From Synechococcus sp. PCC 7336 (GTDB lineage: Bacteria; Cyanobacteriota; Cyanobacteriia; Thermostichales; PCC-7336), in NCBI RefSeq assembly GCF_000332275.1, contig NZ_CM001776.1, positions 4,338,008 to 4,402,007 on the forward strand: a stretch of DNA of 64,000 nucleotides. The letters run 5' to 3'. The notes under the pieces were generated by a model. The model was not told the origin of the DNA. It did not search any database and saw nothing but the letters and a program-made list of their open reading frames with translations. The number at the start of each line of letters is the position of its first letter. Position 1 is the first letter of the stretch. The translations under genes were made by a program, and so were the position numbers. This document shows, piece after piece, positions 52,510 to 62,383 of this stretch.

Positions 52510-52718
52510 AGTCATCCTTTAAATTACAAACAGATCGTTTTATATGTATACTCTGCCTCCATTACTTAAGGTGAAGTGAATCGGGCCGATCGGATTAATA
52601 GTCCAAACCATAGCACCCATGTGTAACAGAAATTGTGTCACAGGCAGAGTGTAAAATATTACCAAACCTTATATTGAATCGCAGAGCTTGCGAGAAATAA
52701 TTTTAATGTAGGAAACTT

Positions 52719-53990
52719 TTAGGCAGAGGCAAGTCCAGTCAACGGCACAAGCTTTGAGGGCGCGATATATAAATATTGCTGTAAAATATCAGCAACTATA
52801 TCTTTCGCAATTGGCTTAGCAATGAATCCGTCAGCTCCAACTAACTTAGCCCTCACGCGATCGATAACGCCGTCACTACTAGTGACAATAATAATCGGAG
52901 TATTTTTGAATTTAGAAGTTCGGCGTAGCTGAGCGCAAATTTCATATCCATTTGCTACTGGCATTACTAGATCTAAAAAAATCAAGCTTGGAGATATCTC
53001 TAGCAAGGTAGGAATTGCATTGACTGTATCGCTGATTAGAAATGGGTTCAAATTATGCTCTATTAATATTTGCTTCATAGTTTTGGAATCGATCGGGCTA
53101 TCATCGATATACGCAACATTTAGCTTCCCATTCTGCTTGGGCTTTCGTGCTGATGATTTGTTTTTTGAGCCTAAGGAGCCAATTGCCTGAGTTACCCCCT
53201 GCGATCTCGAGCTCTGAGCCTTTAGGTCAGAAGTTTTGAAAGCTAGATCGTCTGGTTGCTCAATCAGATCGATTTCGCCAGAACGAACATAAGGCTTGAA
53301 CAGTCTTGCTACAGAAACTACATCTTTACCGATCGCAAGCGATATATCGCGCAAAGTACTCTTCTCCTTTAGGAGTGTAGATAGATGAGCAAAGCTTGTC
53401 TCAGAAAGTCTTTGCTGCAGTTGTTCGCGATTGGTGATGATGGGAGCTAAGTTGGGATGATAGGGATCTAGCTCTGCACCAAACCATGCTTGAACTTGGC
53501 GCTCGACATTCTCCCAGAGATAGTCCACTTTAAGAGGAAATACTTGAGTGTGCTGTAAAGCTAGATCGTCTTCTGGAAATATTGAGTACGATAGCGGCGC
53601 TAAATTAGCGTGTCTTTTTGTAGACTCTTGCTCTGCGAGATCGAATAGAACCTCGATCGCGCTTCCTCGGATCATTGCGATCGCTTGCCTCCGATTAATG
53701 ACTTTTTGTTCTAGAAGAATACTAACCAACTGATAGCTCCACATCTGATTTGAACCCAGATTGAGACTTTCTAAATAATTTGGATTTAGATCGGGAGCAT
53801 ACTGGCGTAACTGTCTTCGCCAACGCTTATAAGGATGACATCCGCCTGAATCACCAATGAGTCTGCCGAACAAAAAACGTAGGTTCCACTGGCAACCGTT
53901 TAAACCGTCAAACACAAAGAGACCTGTAAATTGACTTTGGCTGCAAGTTGTGATGTATTGTTCTAGGTTTCTATGCTGGAGAGAACTCAT
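52719..53990 (-). CDS. PatA-family response regulator, first paralogue
   Basis: A 423-residue cyanobacterial PatA/PixG/PilG-type response regulator. The N-terminal PATAN-type region (about 1-240) has LEQYITTCSQSQFTGLFVFD, the WNLRFLFGRLIGD block and HPYKRWRRQL. A Lys/Ser-rich linker (about 255-290) is followed by a receiver domain at about 291-410, with acidic pair Asp296/297, phospho-acceptor Asp340 (IFLDLVMP) and Lys392 (AKPIAK). There is no DNA-binding domain, so it acts through protein contacts. Members control heterocyst spacing, phototaxis or pili. It is AT-rich and has no adjacent kinase or CheA. The second paralogue begins 345 bp away on the same strand. Confidence 0.9.
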   Translation of the reverse strand: MSSLQHRNLEQYITTCSQSQFTGLFVFDGLNGCQWNLRFLFGRLIGDSGGCHPYKRWRRQLRQYAPDLNPNYLESLNLGSNQMWSYQLVSILLEQKVINRRQAIAMIRGSAIEVLFDLAEQESTKRHANLAPLSYSIFPEDDLALQHTQVFPLKVDYLWENVERQVQAWFGAELDPYHPNLAPIITNREQLQQRLSETSFAHLSTLLKEKSTLRDISLAIGKDVVSVARLFKPYVRSGEIDLIEQPDDLAFKTSDLKAQSSRSQGVTQAIGSLGSKNKSSARKPKQNGKLNVAYIDDSPIDSKTMKQILIEHNLNPFLISDTVNAIPTLLEISPSLIFLDLVMPVANGYEICAQLRRTSKFKNTPIIIVTSSDGVIDRVRAKLVGADGFIAKPIAKDIVADILQQYLYIAPSKLVPLTGLASA

Positions 53991-54334
53991 GGATTTTGCC
54001 GCTATCTAAAATTTTTATTTACTAGAACACGAACACATTTAAATTATCTCTGTTTTCTATATATAAATCATCAGTATTAATGCGTAAAATTTGCTTGACA
54101 AAAGATAAAATTAGGCAATAATTTGAGCTTCACAATATAGCTTTCAGAAAACATGGATTACTTTATTTTGTCCGAGCTCAATGCAGAGAAATAACTTTAT
54201 TCAAACAGCTCGATTGACTGAGATATCTCGATCGGGTCTTCATATTTCCCATACTCTCAAGCTCGAGTGGCAAGGGAATAAGTTACCCTGCCACATCCTT
54301 CCATAAGACTTAAACGTCTTGGAGGGAAGAATCC
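53991..54334. other. AT-rich gap between the two PatA genes
   Basis: This 344-bp gap contains the promoter of the first PatA gene. At 54301-54322 an imperfect hairpin (CCATAAGAC paired with GTCTTGG) lies just past the second PatA stop, without a T tract. No coding frame is seen. Confidence 0.4.
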
Positions 54335-55507
54335 TTAGGCCGTGGCGATTTGCTGTTGTTTGAGAGCTCGTACAATCTTATCTCGGGCAATTGGTTTAGA
54401 AATGAATCCGTTAGCTCCGCTTAGATTGGCACGCATGCGATCGACAACGCCGTCATGACTGGTCACAATAATAATGGGAACGTCTTTAAATTTAGACACC
54501 TGGCGTAGCTGAGTGCAAATTTCATAGCCACTTGCTACAGACATGATTAGATCGAGGAAGATTGCATCGGGCTGGTATTCCAAGAGTGCTGTTACAGCTG
54601 TCATGGCTGAATTGATGCCCATGAAAGGATGTCCTGAATCTTCCAACAGGCGCCTCATCCTTTGAGTTTCAGCGATACTATCGTCCAAATAGGCAATTTT
54701 GGCAAGCGGGCGATCGCTATGTGACGGCTGACTAACTTCACCGATGCCTTTGTTTGAGATAGCCAGTAATTCATCACTCCCCAGAATCAGTCGAATTCCC
54801 CCAGAACGCACATAAGGAGCAATGCCCTTGGCTACCACGGAGAGGGGGCGTTTCAGGTAAAGGGCCACATCCCATAAGGTACGCTGGCCATCAAGTGCCC
54901 GATTGAGGAGACTAATCTTACTGTCAGTAACGGTTTGACTGAGTTTTTCTGGATGCTGAATTACAGGTATAAAGCGGGGATGAAAATCAGCTAGGTCTTC
55001 TGAGATCCAGTACTGGATTTGCTGTTTGATGGGTTGCCACTGTTTGTCTGTATTGATATTCAGTAGGGGAACCGTCTCAAAGTCTAAGAGCTTCTCTGGC
55101 GATATTGAGTAGGAGGGAAACTCAGAACTACACTTTCCGCCTAATTGCTCTTCCCAAGCCATCTGAAATAGGACTTCACGAATACTTCCTTCCAAAATGG
55201 CTTGCATTTGCTGCTGAGAGATTTTTCCGTTTCGCAGCAGAGGTTCTAGGAGTAGATAGTTCCATCGATCGCAGTCTGGGGCAGAGATCTGTGTGAGGTC
55301 GACCTCGGGAGCAAAGCGCATAAACTGACGCTGCCAACGTCGGATGGGGTGAAATCCACCGGCATCTCCGACGATTCGCCCGAGGAAAAACCGAAGTTTC
55401 CAAGCTTGTCCGTCAACTCCACTAGATTCGAGGGTGCCTGTAAAATTGTTCCGAATGCAAGTATCGAGATGTTGCTCTAACGAAGTCATTTGGGGTCGGC
55501 CGTTCAT
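54335..55507 (-). CDS. PatA-family response regulator, second paralogue
   Basis: 390 residues from the ATG at 55507; a TTG at 55531 and an ATG at 55489 are alternatives, none with a strong Shine-Dalgarno sequence. It has the same layout as the first paralogue: N-terminal LEQHLDTCIRNNFTGTLE, WKLRFFLGRIVGDAGGFHPIRRWQRQF, linker, then a receiver with LDDS, phospho-acceptor Asp319 (IFLDLIM) and SKPIA. The receiver motif reads LIMS instead of the usual MP at the loop, which is slightly atypical. It is less AT-rich than the first paralogue, so the pair are not a recent duplication. The output is unknown; motility or pattern control is inferred from the family. Confidence 0.9.
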   Translation of the reverse strand: MNGRPQMTSLEQHLDTCIRNNFTGTLESSGVDGQAWKLRFFLGRIVGDAGGFHPIRRWQRQFMRFAPEVDLTQISAPDCDRWNYLLLEPLLRNGKISQQQMQAILEGSIREVLFQMAWEEQLGGKCSSEFPSYSISPEKLLDFETVPLLNINTDKQWQPIKQQIQYWISEDLADFHPRFIPVIQHPEKLSQTVTDSKISLLNRALDGQRTLWDVALYLKRPLSVVAKGIAPYVRSGGIRLILGSDELLAISNKGIGEVSQPSHSDRPLAKIAYLDDSIAETQRMRRLLEDSGHPFMGINSAMTAVTALLEYQPDAIFLDLIMSVASGYEICTQLRQVSKFKDVPIIIVTSHDGVVDRMRANLSGANGFISKPIARDKIVRALKQQQIATA

Positions 55508-56051
55508 GGAGCAATAAAACCTAAAGTGCAACCTAGTGACAAGTCAGCCTGAGTCGAGCTAATTTTGTGCCGTATTTGCGTTCCTTCAATAGAATGGCTG
55601 CACTTTGTGAATTCGTTGTGAATTAAAAATGACCAGGCTAAACCCCGTCTAAGCAGAGACCCGCAGTTTTGAGAATGTGTCTATTAGACCCTCTCACTAG
55701 CGCTGTGGTTCGCTGCATTAGCCCCCTAAATCCCCCACTGATGGGGGATTTAGGGGGCCGAGTGCAATGCCTGAAAACTCCAGAAAGAGCTCATCAATGA
55801 ACTTCTACTTGCGCTTGAATATCTCCACGTGCGACGCTTTAAACTTGCCTCTTCTGTGAATTGCGGAAACTATGGCTGCTCCCACTCCAAAAATTCTGAC
55901 CGTTTGAATGAGCGGTTATGAAAAGAGTTAATTTCGAGAGGAAGCGTAGATATTGATACGGCTGTCATAAAAAATACCTCTGCTGCCACCCGGCATTGCA
56001 GAGATTCAGCCAAGGCTAAAGCCTGACAATCCTTGTAGGGGAAGCTACCGG
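55508..56051. other. Intergenic region with palindromic repeat
   Basis: A gap of 544 bp with no plausible coding frame. A strong palindrome is at 55720-55758 (separate entry). The rest is ordinary, moderately AT-rich. It may hold the promoter of the second PatA gene near 55.5-55.6 kb. Confidence 0.4.
55720..55758. repeat. Near-perfect 17-bp-stem palindrome (CCCCCTAAATC repeat)
   Basis: The arms GCCCCCTAAATCCCCC and GGGGGATTTAGGGGGC pair perfectly over 16 bp, extended by one A-T pair, around a 4-base loop CTGA. This unit is familiar as a dispersed repeat in cyanobacterial genomes. It could act as a bidirectional structure at transcript ends, but is more likely a mobile or MITE-like remnant. 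Confidence 0.75.
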
Positions 56052-56339
56052 TTACAGACTGGGTTGCAGATCGTCGTCTCCCGAGTCCGAATCCCCCCGA
56101 TAAAGGGCATCGAGGCGTTCGCGAGCTTCTTCCAAATTGGTCGAGCGAATGACCAATAGGGGCTCATCCGTGACATTGCCGTCTTCATCCAACAATTCCG
56201 GGTGCAGGTTCGCTTTTCGCTTCCGGGCCGAAGGGGGTTGCATTTCACTACGACTCAAAGCAATCAGATTCATCGCAAGATTGCGAATCACTAAAAAGCT
56301 AACGATAGCAAATGCGGTGAGATAGAGAACTTGTAGCAT
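56052..56339 (-). CDS. DUF2973 family small membrane protein
   Basis: 95 residues from the ATG at 56339 (the longer frame from 56489 is unlikely, as the added 50 residues have no family features). The N-terminal helix LQVLYLTAFAIVSFLVIRNL is followed by a basic stretch (PPSARKRKANL) and an acidic tail; HPELLDEDGNVTDEPLLVIR and ARERLDALYRG match DUF2973. The family is limited to cyanobacteria and usually sits beside DUF2605, as here. The function is unknown. The single helix suggests a thylakoid or plasma-membrane anchored protein. Confidence 0.85.
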   Translation of the reverse strand: MLQVLYLTAFAIVSFLVIRNLAMNLIALSRSEMQPPSARKRKANLHPELLDEDGNVTDEPLLVIRSTNLEEARERLDALYRGDSDSGDDDLQPSL

Positions 56340-56430
56340 CGAACAATCCGTAGGGAAACCGAGGTGATGGCAAGGAAACTGGGGAAATAACCGTCGCGTG
56401 GGGAGAGAGCTAGTGTACGGGAAGGGAGGC

Positions 56431-56763
56431 TTAAGGAGTCGAGTCGGGCTCCACTCGCGGGTGTAGTTGGCGATAGCGACGTCCGACATTGCCGCATTCC
56501 AAGAGCAAACGGTGCCACTTCACCACTAACTGAGGATCGATCCCCACTTCATTCTCTGACAAATTATAGAGTAGCTCGGCAGATTGAAGCTCCGCTTGCG
56601 CGGTAAGAATCCGCTGCAATAGATCGGACTGCTCGCTGGAGGTCATGAAATCAATGCGATGGCCTTCGAGCAACGTGGCCGATCGCCCAAACCAGTATCG
56701 AAAGTCATCGATGAGGGGATCGAGCAGATCTTTGAGGAGAGATTGAGGATTGGGGCCTGACAT
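56431..56763 (-). CDS. DUF2605 family protein
   Basis: A 110-residue helical cytosolic protein. LLKDLLDPLIDDFRYWFGRSATLLE and SEQSDLLQRILTAQAELQSAELL are the signature parts of DUF2605, a cyanobacterial family of unknown function. It lies 91 bp upstream of DUF2973 on the same strand, a usual pairing. There are no catalytic motifs. It may interact with the DUF2973 product. The short C-terminus (HPRVEPDSTP) is flexible. Confidence 0.85.
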   Translation of the reverse strand: MSGPNPQSLLKDLLDPLIDDFRYWFGRSATLLEGHRIDFMTSSEQSDLLQRILTAQAELQSAELLYNLSENEVGIDPQLVVKWHRLLLECGNVGRRYRQLHPRVEPDSTP

Positions 56764-56920
56764 AAAGTTTGGCTTGCCTTAGCGATCGGGGCTGGGGGAG
56801 GTACTACTAGCGTAGCTTGGGCTTCAATATCGGATCTTCACCGAAACAATCTTGCAATCGATGGCGTCTCGAAACGTGCAGGGACTGCTGTTGAAGTTCA
56901 ATTTCAAGACAGGCTCGATT

Positions 56921-57109
56921 TCAGGACATAGACGAAAACGTACGGTCGAATTCCTCTAGCAAGTCATCAATTTCTTCAAGTGCTTGATTGACATCCACCC
57001 GCAGCGTGCCTAAATCAGTGCGATCCAACAGTTGTGCCACTGACGGGCGACGGCTGCGAATGTCTTCTATGCGGGCTTTGAGCGCCTGTACGGCAGCTTC
57101 ATCCATCAT
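56921..57109 (-). CDS. Small acidic helical protein of unknown function
   Basis: 62 residues, MMDEAAVQALKARIEDIR onward, with heptad-like spacing and a strongly acidic second half (ALEEIDDLLEEFDRTF). AAGG lies 8 nt before the ATG at 57109. It is predicted to be a coiled coil or helical hairpin. I do not recognise the family, but it sits between hemW and the DUF2605/DUF2973 pair on the same strand. It may be part of the same transcription unit. Confidence 0.65.
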   Translation of the reverse strand: MMDEAAVQALKARIEDIRSRRPSVAQLLDRTDLGTLRVDVNQALEEIDDLLEEFDRTFSSMS

Positions 57110-57180
57110 CTCGCCATCCTTGCAAGTTAGGTTTCTATTCTAGATTGTATCAAAACGTTAAGACAGTGCTTCCCTTCCCC

Positions 57181-58362
57181 TCAGTCCGAGAGGGCAGCCA
57201 TCAACTCCACCAAAATGGTGTTGGAAAATAGCCACCCCTCGGGCGGAACGAGCTGCAACCGCCCCTGGCTGACGCTTGCCCAACCGCGATCGCCGTAAGA
57301 CTGGAGGATCTCTAGCACTATGGCGATCGCCTCAGAACCAAATAGGTTTTCCAATTGAGAGATGCTTAACCCTTCCCGCAGCCGCAAGCCCAACATCAAA
57401 GTATCCACCAGCCGGTCGGCAGATGGTGTGACGGGAGCTGTGGGGAGTTGTCCCGTTGTTACTACCTGAAAATAATCGGCCAGATTGCGCGGCTGCTCGT
57501 AGCGCCTGCCATTCACATAGCCGGTGGCTCCCATCCCCAAGCCGTGATAGCTGCGGTTTTCCCAATAGACGCGGTTGTGGCGGCATTGGGCTCCCGCTCG
57601 GGCAAAGTTGGAAATTTCGTAATGGTCGTATCCCGCTATTGCGAGGGTGGCGATCGCCATGCGGTACATCTGCACCGTCTCCGCATCGCTGGGGAGAGGG
57701 GCATCACCGGGCTGGTAGAGGCGACCGAAGCGAGTGCCCGCTTCGATGGTGAGATCGTAGAGAGAAACGTGACGGGGAGCGATCGCCACAACGGCATCGA
57801 GGGAAGCTTGCCACTGTTCTAAGGTCTGTTCGGGCAAGCCAAACATCAGATCGAGGCTGAAATTCTCGAAGCCTGCCGCCCGCAAATCTTCAATCGCTCG
57901 AAAGACCTCCTCCACCCCGTGCAGGCGTCCGCAGGCAGCTAATAATTCCGCTTGAAAGGCTTGGACCCCCAAGCTAATGCGATTGACCCCCGCCTCTCGA
58001 TAGCCAGCCAATTGGGGGCGATCGACGGTGCCGGGATTGGCTTCTAAAGAAATTTCGATGTCGGGGGCAAAGGGTTGTCTCTGTTCGAGCACGCGCAAAA
58101 TCTGCTGCAGTTGTTGGGGAGATAAAAGCGAGGGGGTGCCGCCGCCAAAAAAAATAGTTTGCAGGGGAAGGGAACTGCAGGAGAGCTGTTGGATTTGGCG
58201 ACAGAGAGCTCGGACATAGCGTTCGATTAACTCTGGGGTGCCCCGCCCGGTGGCGAAATCACAGTAGTGGCAGCGGCGGCGACAAAAGGGAATGTGCAGG
58301 TATGCGGCCTCTGGGGGCGCAAAGGGGGAAGGGGCGATCGCCGTTTGGGAGGGAAAGTTCAA
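57181..58362 (-). CDS. hemW: Radical SAM heme chaperone HemW (HemN-like)
   Basis: A 393-residue radical SAM protein of the HemW group. The [4Fe-4S]/SAM cluster ligands are Cys27, Cys31 and Cys34 in FCRRRCHYCDF. It lacks the fourth Cys that follows in true coproporphyrinogen oxidase HemN (Phe36 is present), which supports HemW, a heme-binding chaperone, over HemN. FFGGGTPSLL and ALEANPG-like (ISLEANPGTV) are family blocks. The start codon is TTG at 58362 without a clear Shine-Dalgarno sequence; no better ATG exists before the cluster motif. The C-terminal domain (LMLGLRLREGLSISQLEN) is typical. Confidence 0.88.
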   Translation of the reverse strand: MNFPSQTAIAPSPFAPPEAAYLHIPFCRRRCHYCDFATGRGTPELIERYVRALCRQIQQLSCSSLPLQTIFFGGGTPSLLSPQQLQQILRVLEQRQPFAPDIEISLEANPGTVDRPQLAGYREAGVNRISLGVQAFQAELLAACGRLHGVEEVFRAIEDLRAAGFENFSLDLMFGLPEQTLEQWQASLDAVVAIAPRHVSLYDLTIEAGTRFGRLYQPGDAPLPSDAETVQMYRMAIATLAIAGYDHYEISNFARAGAQCRHNRVYWENRSYHGLGMGATGYVNGRRYEQPRNLADYFQVVTTGQLPTAPVTPSADRLVDTLMLGLRLREGLSISQLENLFGSEAIAIVLEILQSYGDRGWASVSQGRLQLVPPEGWLFSNTILVELMAALSD

Positions 58363-58494
58363 CAGTTATAATTCTTAAGAGCGGGCGGGAGCGCAGTTGC
58401 ACAGCCATTCGGTAGGGTTATAGCAATCGTCGCTGCCCTCGACTCGGGAGTCATACGGCCGATTTTCGAACGTCTTTTGGAAGCGATCTTCTCA

Positions 58495-59592
58495 ATGCTA
58501 GACGTCTTACTCATCTTAATTTTCATCCTAGCAGGTGCGGGGGTGGGGACTTATGGCCTGGACTTTCTGCCCCAGGCAGTTTTGGCCAATGCCAATGTTG
58601 CAGGAGCGCGGTTTGTGACCGGCGGCTTTGGCGCTCTAACCGGCTTGCTGCTGGGGGCGATCGTGCGCTGGGGCTACCGCCGCTTCGAGCGGACTGTGCG
58701 ATCGCTGCCCGCCGATGTCTTGGTCACGCGATCGATTGGTCTGGTGGTGGGGCTGCTATTGGCCAATCTAGCGATGGGGCCAGTGTACCTTTTGCCGTTG
58801 CCCAAAGAACTCAACTTTATCGAACCCCTCACATCGGTTTTCTTTAGCCTCTGCTTTGCCTATCTGGGGGTGAGTTTGGGGGATACCCACGGGCGATCGC
58901 TTTTACGCCTATTCAATCCAAATCTCGCCATGCAGGCCACTCTGATGGCAGAAGGATCGGTCCAACCCGCCTCCGCCAAGATTGTGGATACGAGCTGCAT
59001 TATTGACGGTCGCATTGTCAAGCTGATCGAGACTGGCTTTGTGGAGGGCACGATTGTGGTGCCTCGGTTCGTCTTGCTGGAGCTGCAAGCAATTGCCGAT
59101 AAGGCCGATCCTCAAAAGCGAGAACGAGGCCGTCGCGGTTTGGATATGCTCAAGCAGTTGCAGGAAACCTACCTCGATCGGATTGTGGTTCACGAAGCGG
59201 ATTATCCCGAGTTGACGACTGTGGATGAAAAGCTCGTGCGGCTGACACAGATTAGTAATGGAGCGTTACTGACCACCGATTTCAACCTCAATAAAGTGGC
59301 CTCGCTGCAGAATGTTGCAGTCCTGAATGTGAATGAACTGGCAGAGGCCATGCGTCCAGCTTATCTGCCGGGAGACAATATCGAGCTGAAAATCGTACGG
59401 GAGGGCACGGAACCCGGCCAAGGGGTGGGCTATCTCGAAGACGGCACGATGGTGGTGGTGGAGGAAGGGGTGAAGTTAGTAGGCAAGAAACGCCCCGTTG
59501 AAGTGACTAGCGCTTTGCAAACGGCTGCAGGTCGGATGATTTTTGCCAAGTTAGTGAAAAGAAAGAAGGCTGAACCCGTTCAGTCATCATAG
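58495..59592 (+). CDS. Membrane-anchored PIN/TRAM domain protein (YacL-like)
   Basis: 365 residues from the ATG at 58495 (a TTG at 58477 is the longer alternative). The N-terminal half has four hydrophobic segments (LLILIFILAGAGVGTYGL, SIGLVVGLLLANLAM, LTSVFFSLCFAYLGVSLG). The cytosolic PIN domain follows with acidic metal-site residues (VDTSCIIDGR, LLELQAIADK, LLTTDFNLNK). A C-terminal TRAM domain (GTEPGQGVGYLEDGTMVVVEEG) binds RNA. This layout matches the YacL-like proteins found in cyanobacteria and Firmicutes; nuclease activity is expected from family knowledge but the target is unknown. It runs divergently from hemW. Confidence 0.9.
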   Translation: MLDVLLILIFILAGAGVGTYGLDFLPQAVLANANVAGARFVTGGFGALTGLLLGAIVRWGYRRFERTVRSLPADVLVTRSIGLVVGLLLANLAMGPVYLLPLPKELNFIEPLTSVFFSLCFAYLGVSLGDTHGRSLLRLFNPNLAMQATLMAEGSVQPASAKIVDTSCIIDGRIVKLIETGFVEGTIVVPRFVLLELQAIADKADPQKRERGRRGLDMLKQLQETYLDRIVVHEADYPELTTVDEKLVRLTQISNGALLTTDFNLNKVASLQNVAVLNVNELAEAMRPAYLPGDNIELKIVREGTEPGQGVGYLEDGTMVVVEEGVKLVGKKRPVEVTSALQTAAGRMIFAKLVKRKKAEPVQSS

Positions 59593-59809
59593 GATCTCAG
59601 TCTCGAACGCGACATGCTGGCCGCCCTCAGATACTGCTATGGTGATACCGAGGAGGCACTCGCAGTGGTTCCTTTTGGTACTGTACCATTGCTTTAAATG
59701 GATAGAACGAGTCCGTTCATCCCAGCGCTTTTCGACCTAACGTCTAAAGCCCGATATGACAACTTAGCCAGCACGGCCTTAGTTTGCTGCCAAGGCAATT
59801 TGAATTTCA

Positions 59810-62383
59810 ATGTTCGGACTTAAGTACAACCTTGGCATTCGCACTACGATTGTTCTTGCAATTGTCGTGCCCATTGCTGCAGCTGTGGGGATAAGTGGGT
59901 GGCTCAGCATTCGGAATGGACGGAGAGCCGTTGAGGATCTAGCGAATCAGCTCATCAACGAGGTTAGCGATCGCGTCGAACAAAAGCTAGAGAGTCATCT
60001 GGAAATCCCCCATCTGATTAATCAGCTAACGGCGAATGCATTTGAGAATCGTTTATTGGATATCGACGATCCGAATGAGATCGAGCGCCATCTGTTCGGG
60101 CAGGTCAAGACGTTTGAATGGGTGAGCTATGTCTACATGGGAAGTGCTGGCGGCGGACTGATCTCCCCCGGACGCAGACTCGATGGCACCTATGCCATCG
60201 AAGTCACACCCGAGTTCCAATCCCCTGGCACTTATTTCATCTATACTGCCGATCGTCAGGGCAATCGGGGCGAACGGCAGCAGAGCTTTCCAGATTACGA
60301 TGCGCGGGTGCGGCCTTGGTACAGGGCGGCAGTGGAGCATCGAGGCGCGACTTGGGGCGAACCCTATATTTACTTCGGTCAAGGGGGAATTGCCCTACCC
60401 GCCGTGCAACCCCTTTACAGTGACGATGGCGAGTTTTTGGGAGTACTCGCCGCAGATTTGCTTTTGGATGCCCTCAGCAGATTTCTCAAAACGTTTGAGA
60501 TTGGCCGAACCGGACAGGTGTTTGCGATCGAACGTTCGGGATTGTTAGTGGCGACTTCCACAGGCGAAGCCATGGCGGTCTCAGCAGAGAACGGGACCGA
60601 ACGAAGGGTAGAGGCAGTAAACAGTCAGAATCCGCTGACCCAAAGCGTGACTCAACGCTTGCTCGAACAGACCAATGGCATGGCGGAGATTGAGAGTCCG
60701 CAGTCTTTTCGGCTGATGGCCGACAACCAACGTCAATTTGTTCGGGTGACCCCCTGGCAGGATGCCTACGGCCTCGATTGGTTGATTGTCATCGCAGTAC
60801 CGGAGACTGACTTTTTTGCTCAGATCGATGCCAATCAGCGAAACACTGTTGCGGCGATCGGCATTGCACTCGTGGCAGCCACGCTGGTGGGCGTTACCAC
60901 CTCTCGATGGATTGCGGTACCGATCGTGCGGCTCAGTCGCTCGGCAGAGGCGATCGCCCGTGGGAATCTCAGCCAAACAGTTGCAGTCGCTGGTGTGGGC
61001 GAGGTTGATGCTTTGGCAGATGCGTTCAATCAAATGTCCCAAAAACTGCAAGAGTCGTTTGCGGAGTTGGCGCGAGCCAATCGGGAGCTGGAGCAGCGGG
61101 TGGAAGAACGTACCGCAGCACTCAAACAGGCCAGAGATACGGCGACTGCCGCAAATCGGGCGAAAAGCGAATTTCTCGCTACGATGAGCCACGAAATTCG
61201 CACCCCCATGAATGCCATCATCGGCATGACAGGATTGCTACTCGATGAAACGCTTACCCCGAAACAGCAAGAATTTGCCAGAACCATTCGCACTGGTAGC
61301 GAAACCCTGCTGGCAATCGTGAACGACATTCTGGACTTTTCCAAAATTGAGGCGGGGCGGCTGGAACTGGAGCGGCATTCATTCAATTTACGTCAGTGCG
61401 CAGAAGATTCGCTGGAGTTTGTCTCGCCCCAAGCCGCTGCCCGACAGCTCAATCTGATCGGCGAGATCGATCCGCAGGTACCCCAAACTGTTTTAGGAGA
61501 TGCCACCCGCATTCAGCAAATTGTGGTCAATCTGCTATCCAATGCGGTCAAATTCACCCACCAGGGGGAGGTGATGCTATCGGTCTTTGCTCGTCCGCTA
61601 GATGCGGCAGCGAATTGGGAGCTGCATTTCGCGGTGAAAGATACCGGGATTGGCATTCCGCCGGAGCGCATGAATTGTCTGTTTGAGCCCTTCGTGCAGG
61701 TGGATGCGTCAATGACGCGGGAATATGGCGGCACTGGCTTGGGCCTAGCGATCTGCCACCGCCTGACGACGGCAATGGGCGGCAGGATATGGGTTGAGAG
61801 TGAGGTGGATCGGGGCTCGACCTTCTCCTTTACCGTGCCCGTGCAGTCAGTGAACGACGGACAGGTGGACAACGCGCTGCAAGCAAGCAAGAGCGGGCAG
61901 ATTGCGAATCGCACGCTCCCGACTGCTCTGGGTAGCGAGTTGCCCCCTCAGGAGTCAGCTTCTGCGACTCCATTTGCTTTTGATGAAACATTGGCGCAAC
62001 AGCTTCCCCTGAAGATTTTGCTAGCGGAAGATGTGGCGGTGAATCAAAAGGTGATGCTCAGAATTTTGCAACGATTGGGGTATCGTGCCGATGTGGCCAG
62101 CAATGGACGAGAGGTGCTGGAGGCATTACAGCGCCAGCGCTACGATGTGATTTTGATGGACGTACAGATGCCCGAGCTAGACGGTTTGGAAACCGCTCGC
62201 TGTATTTGCGCTCAGACAGTGGCTGAAGATGCCCCCTGGATCGTCGCATTAACTGCCAATGCAACTCCAGGCGATCGCCAAGCCTGTTTAGAGGCGGGTA
62301 TGAACGATTACATCAGCAAGCCCATTCGCACCGAAAAACTGATTCAAGCCCTGAAAAACTATCGATCGGACCGATCCGCATAG
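59810..62383 (+). CDS. dCache-HAMP hybrid histidine kinase, predicted amino-acid sensor
   Basis: 857 residues. The membrane helices are near 12-31 and 346-368, and the periplasmic double Cache (dCACHE_1) domain lies between them. The motif Tyr163, Arg168, Trp170, Tyr171, Tyr186, Asp216 reproduces the spacing known for amino-acid-binding Cache domains. A HAMP and coiled-coil linker ([21 protein letters not shown]) follows. The HisKA domain has His461 in [14 protein letters not shown], and HATPase boxes are DTGIGIPPE and [10 protein letters not shown]-terminal receiver starts near 740 ([10 protein letters not shown], phospho-acceptor in ILMDVQMP). It is an orphan, with no response regulator or HPt gene adjacent. 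Confidence 0.93.
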   Translation: MFGLKYNLGIRTTIVLAIVVPIAAAVGISGWLSIRNGRRAVEDLANQLINEVSDRVEQKLESHLEIPHLINQLTANAFENRLLDIDDPNEIERHLFGQVKTFEWVSYVYMGSAGGGLISPGRRLDGTYAIEVTPEFQSPGTYFIYTADRQGNRGERQQSFPDYDARVRPWYRAAVEHRGATWGEPYIYFGQGGIALPAVQPLYSDDGEFLGVLAADLLLDALSRFLKTFEIGRTGQVFAIERSGLLVATSTGEAMAVSAENGTERRVEAVNSQNPLTQSVTQRLLEQTNGMAEIESPQSFRLMADNQRQFVRVTPWQDAYGLDWLIVIAVPETDFFAQIDANQRNTVAAIGIALVAATLVGVTTSRWIAVPIVRLSRSAEAIARGNLSQTVAVAGVGEVDALADAFNQMSQKLQESFAELARANRELEQRVEERTAALKQARDTATAANRAKSEFLATMSHEIRTPMNAIIGMTGLLLDETLTPKQQEFARTIRTGSETLLAIVNDILDFSKIEAGRLELERHSFNLRQCAEDSLEFVSPQAAARQLNLIGEIDPQVPQTVLGDATRIQQIVVNLLSNAVKFTHQGEVMLSVFARPLDAAANWELHFAVKDTGIGIPPERMNCLFEPFVQVDASMTREYGGTGLGLAICHRLTTAMGGRIWVESEVDRGSTFSFTVPVQSVNDGQVDNALQASKSGQIANRTLPTALGSELPPQESASATPFAFDETLAQQLPLKILLAEDVAVNQKVMLRILQRLGYRADVASNGREVLEALQRQRYDVILMDVQMPELDGLETARCICAQTVAEDAPWIVALTANATPGDRQACLEAGMNDYISKPIRTEKLIQALKNYRSDRSA

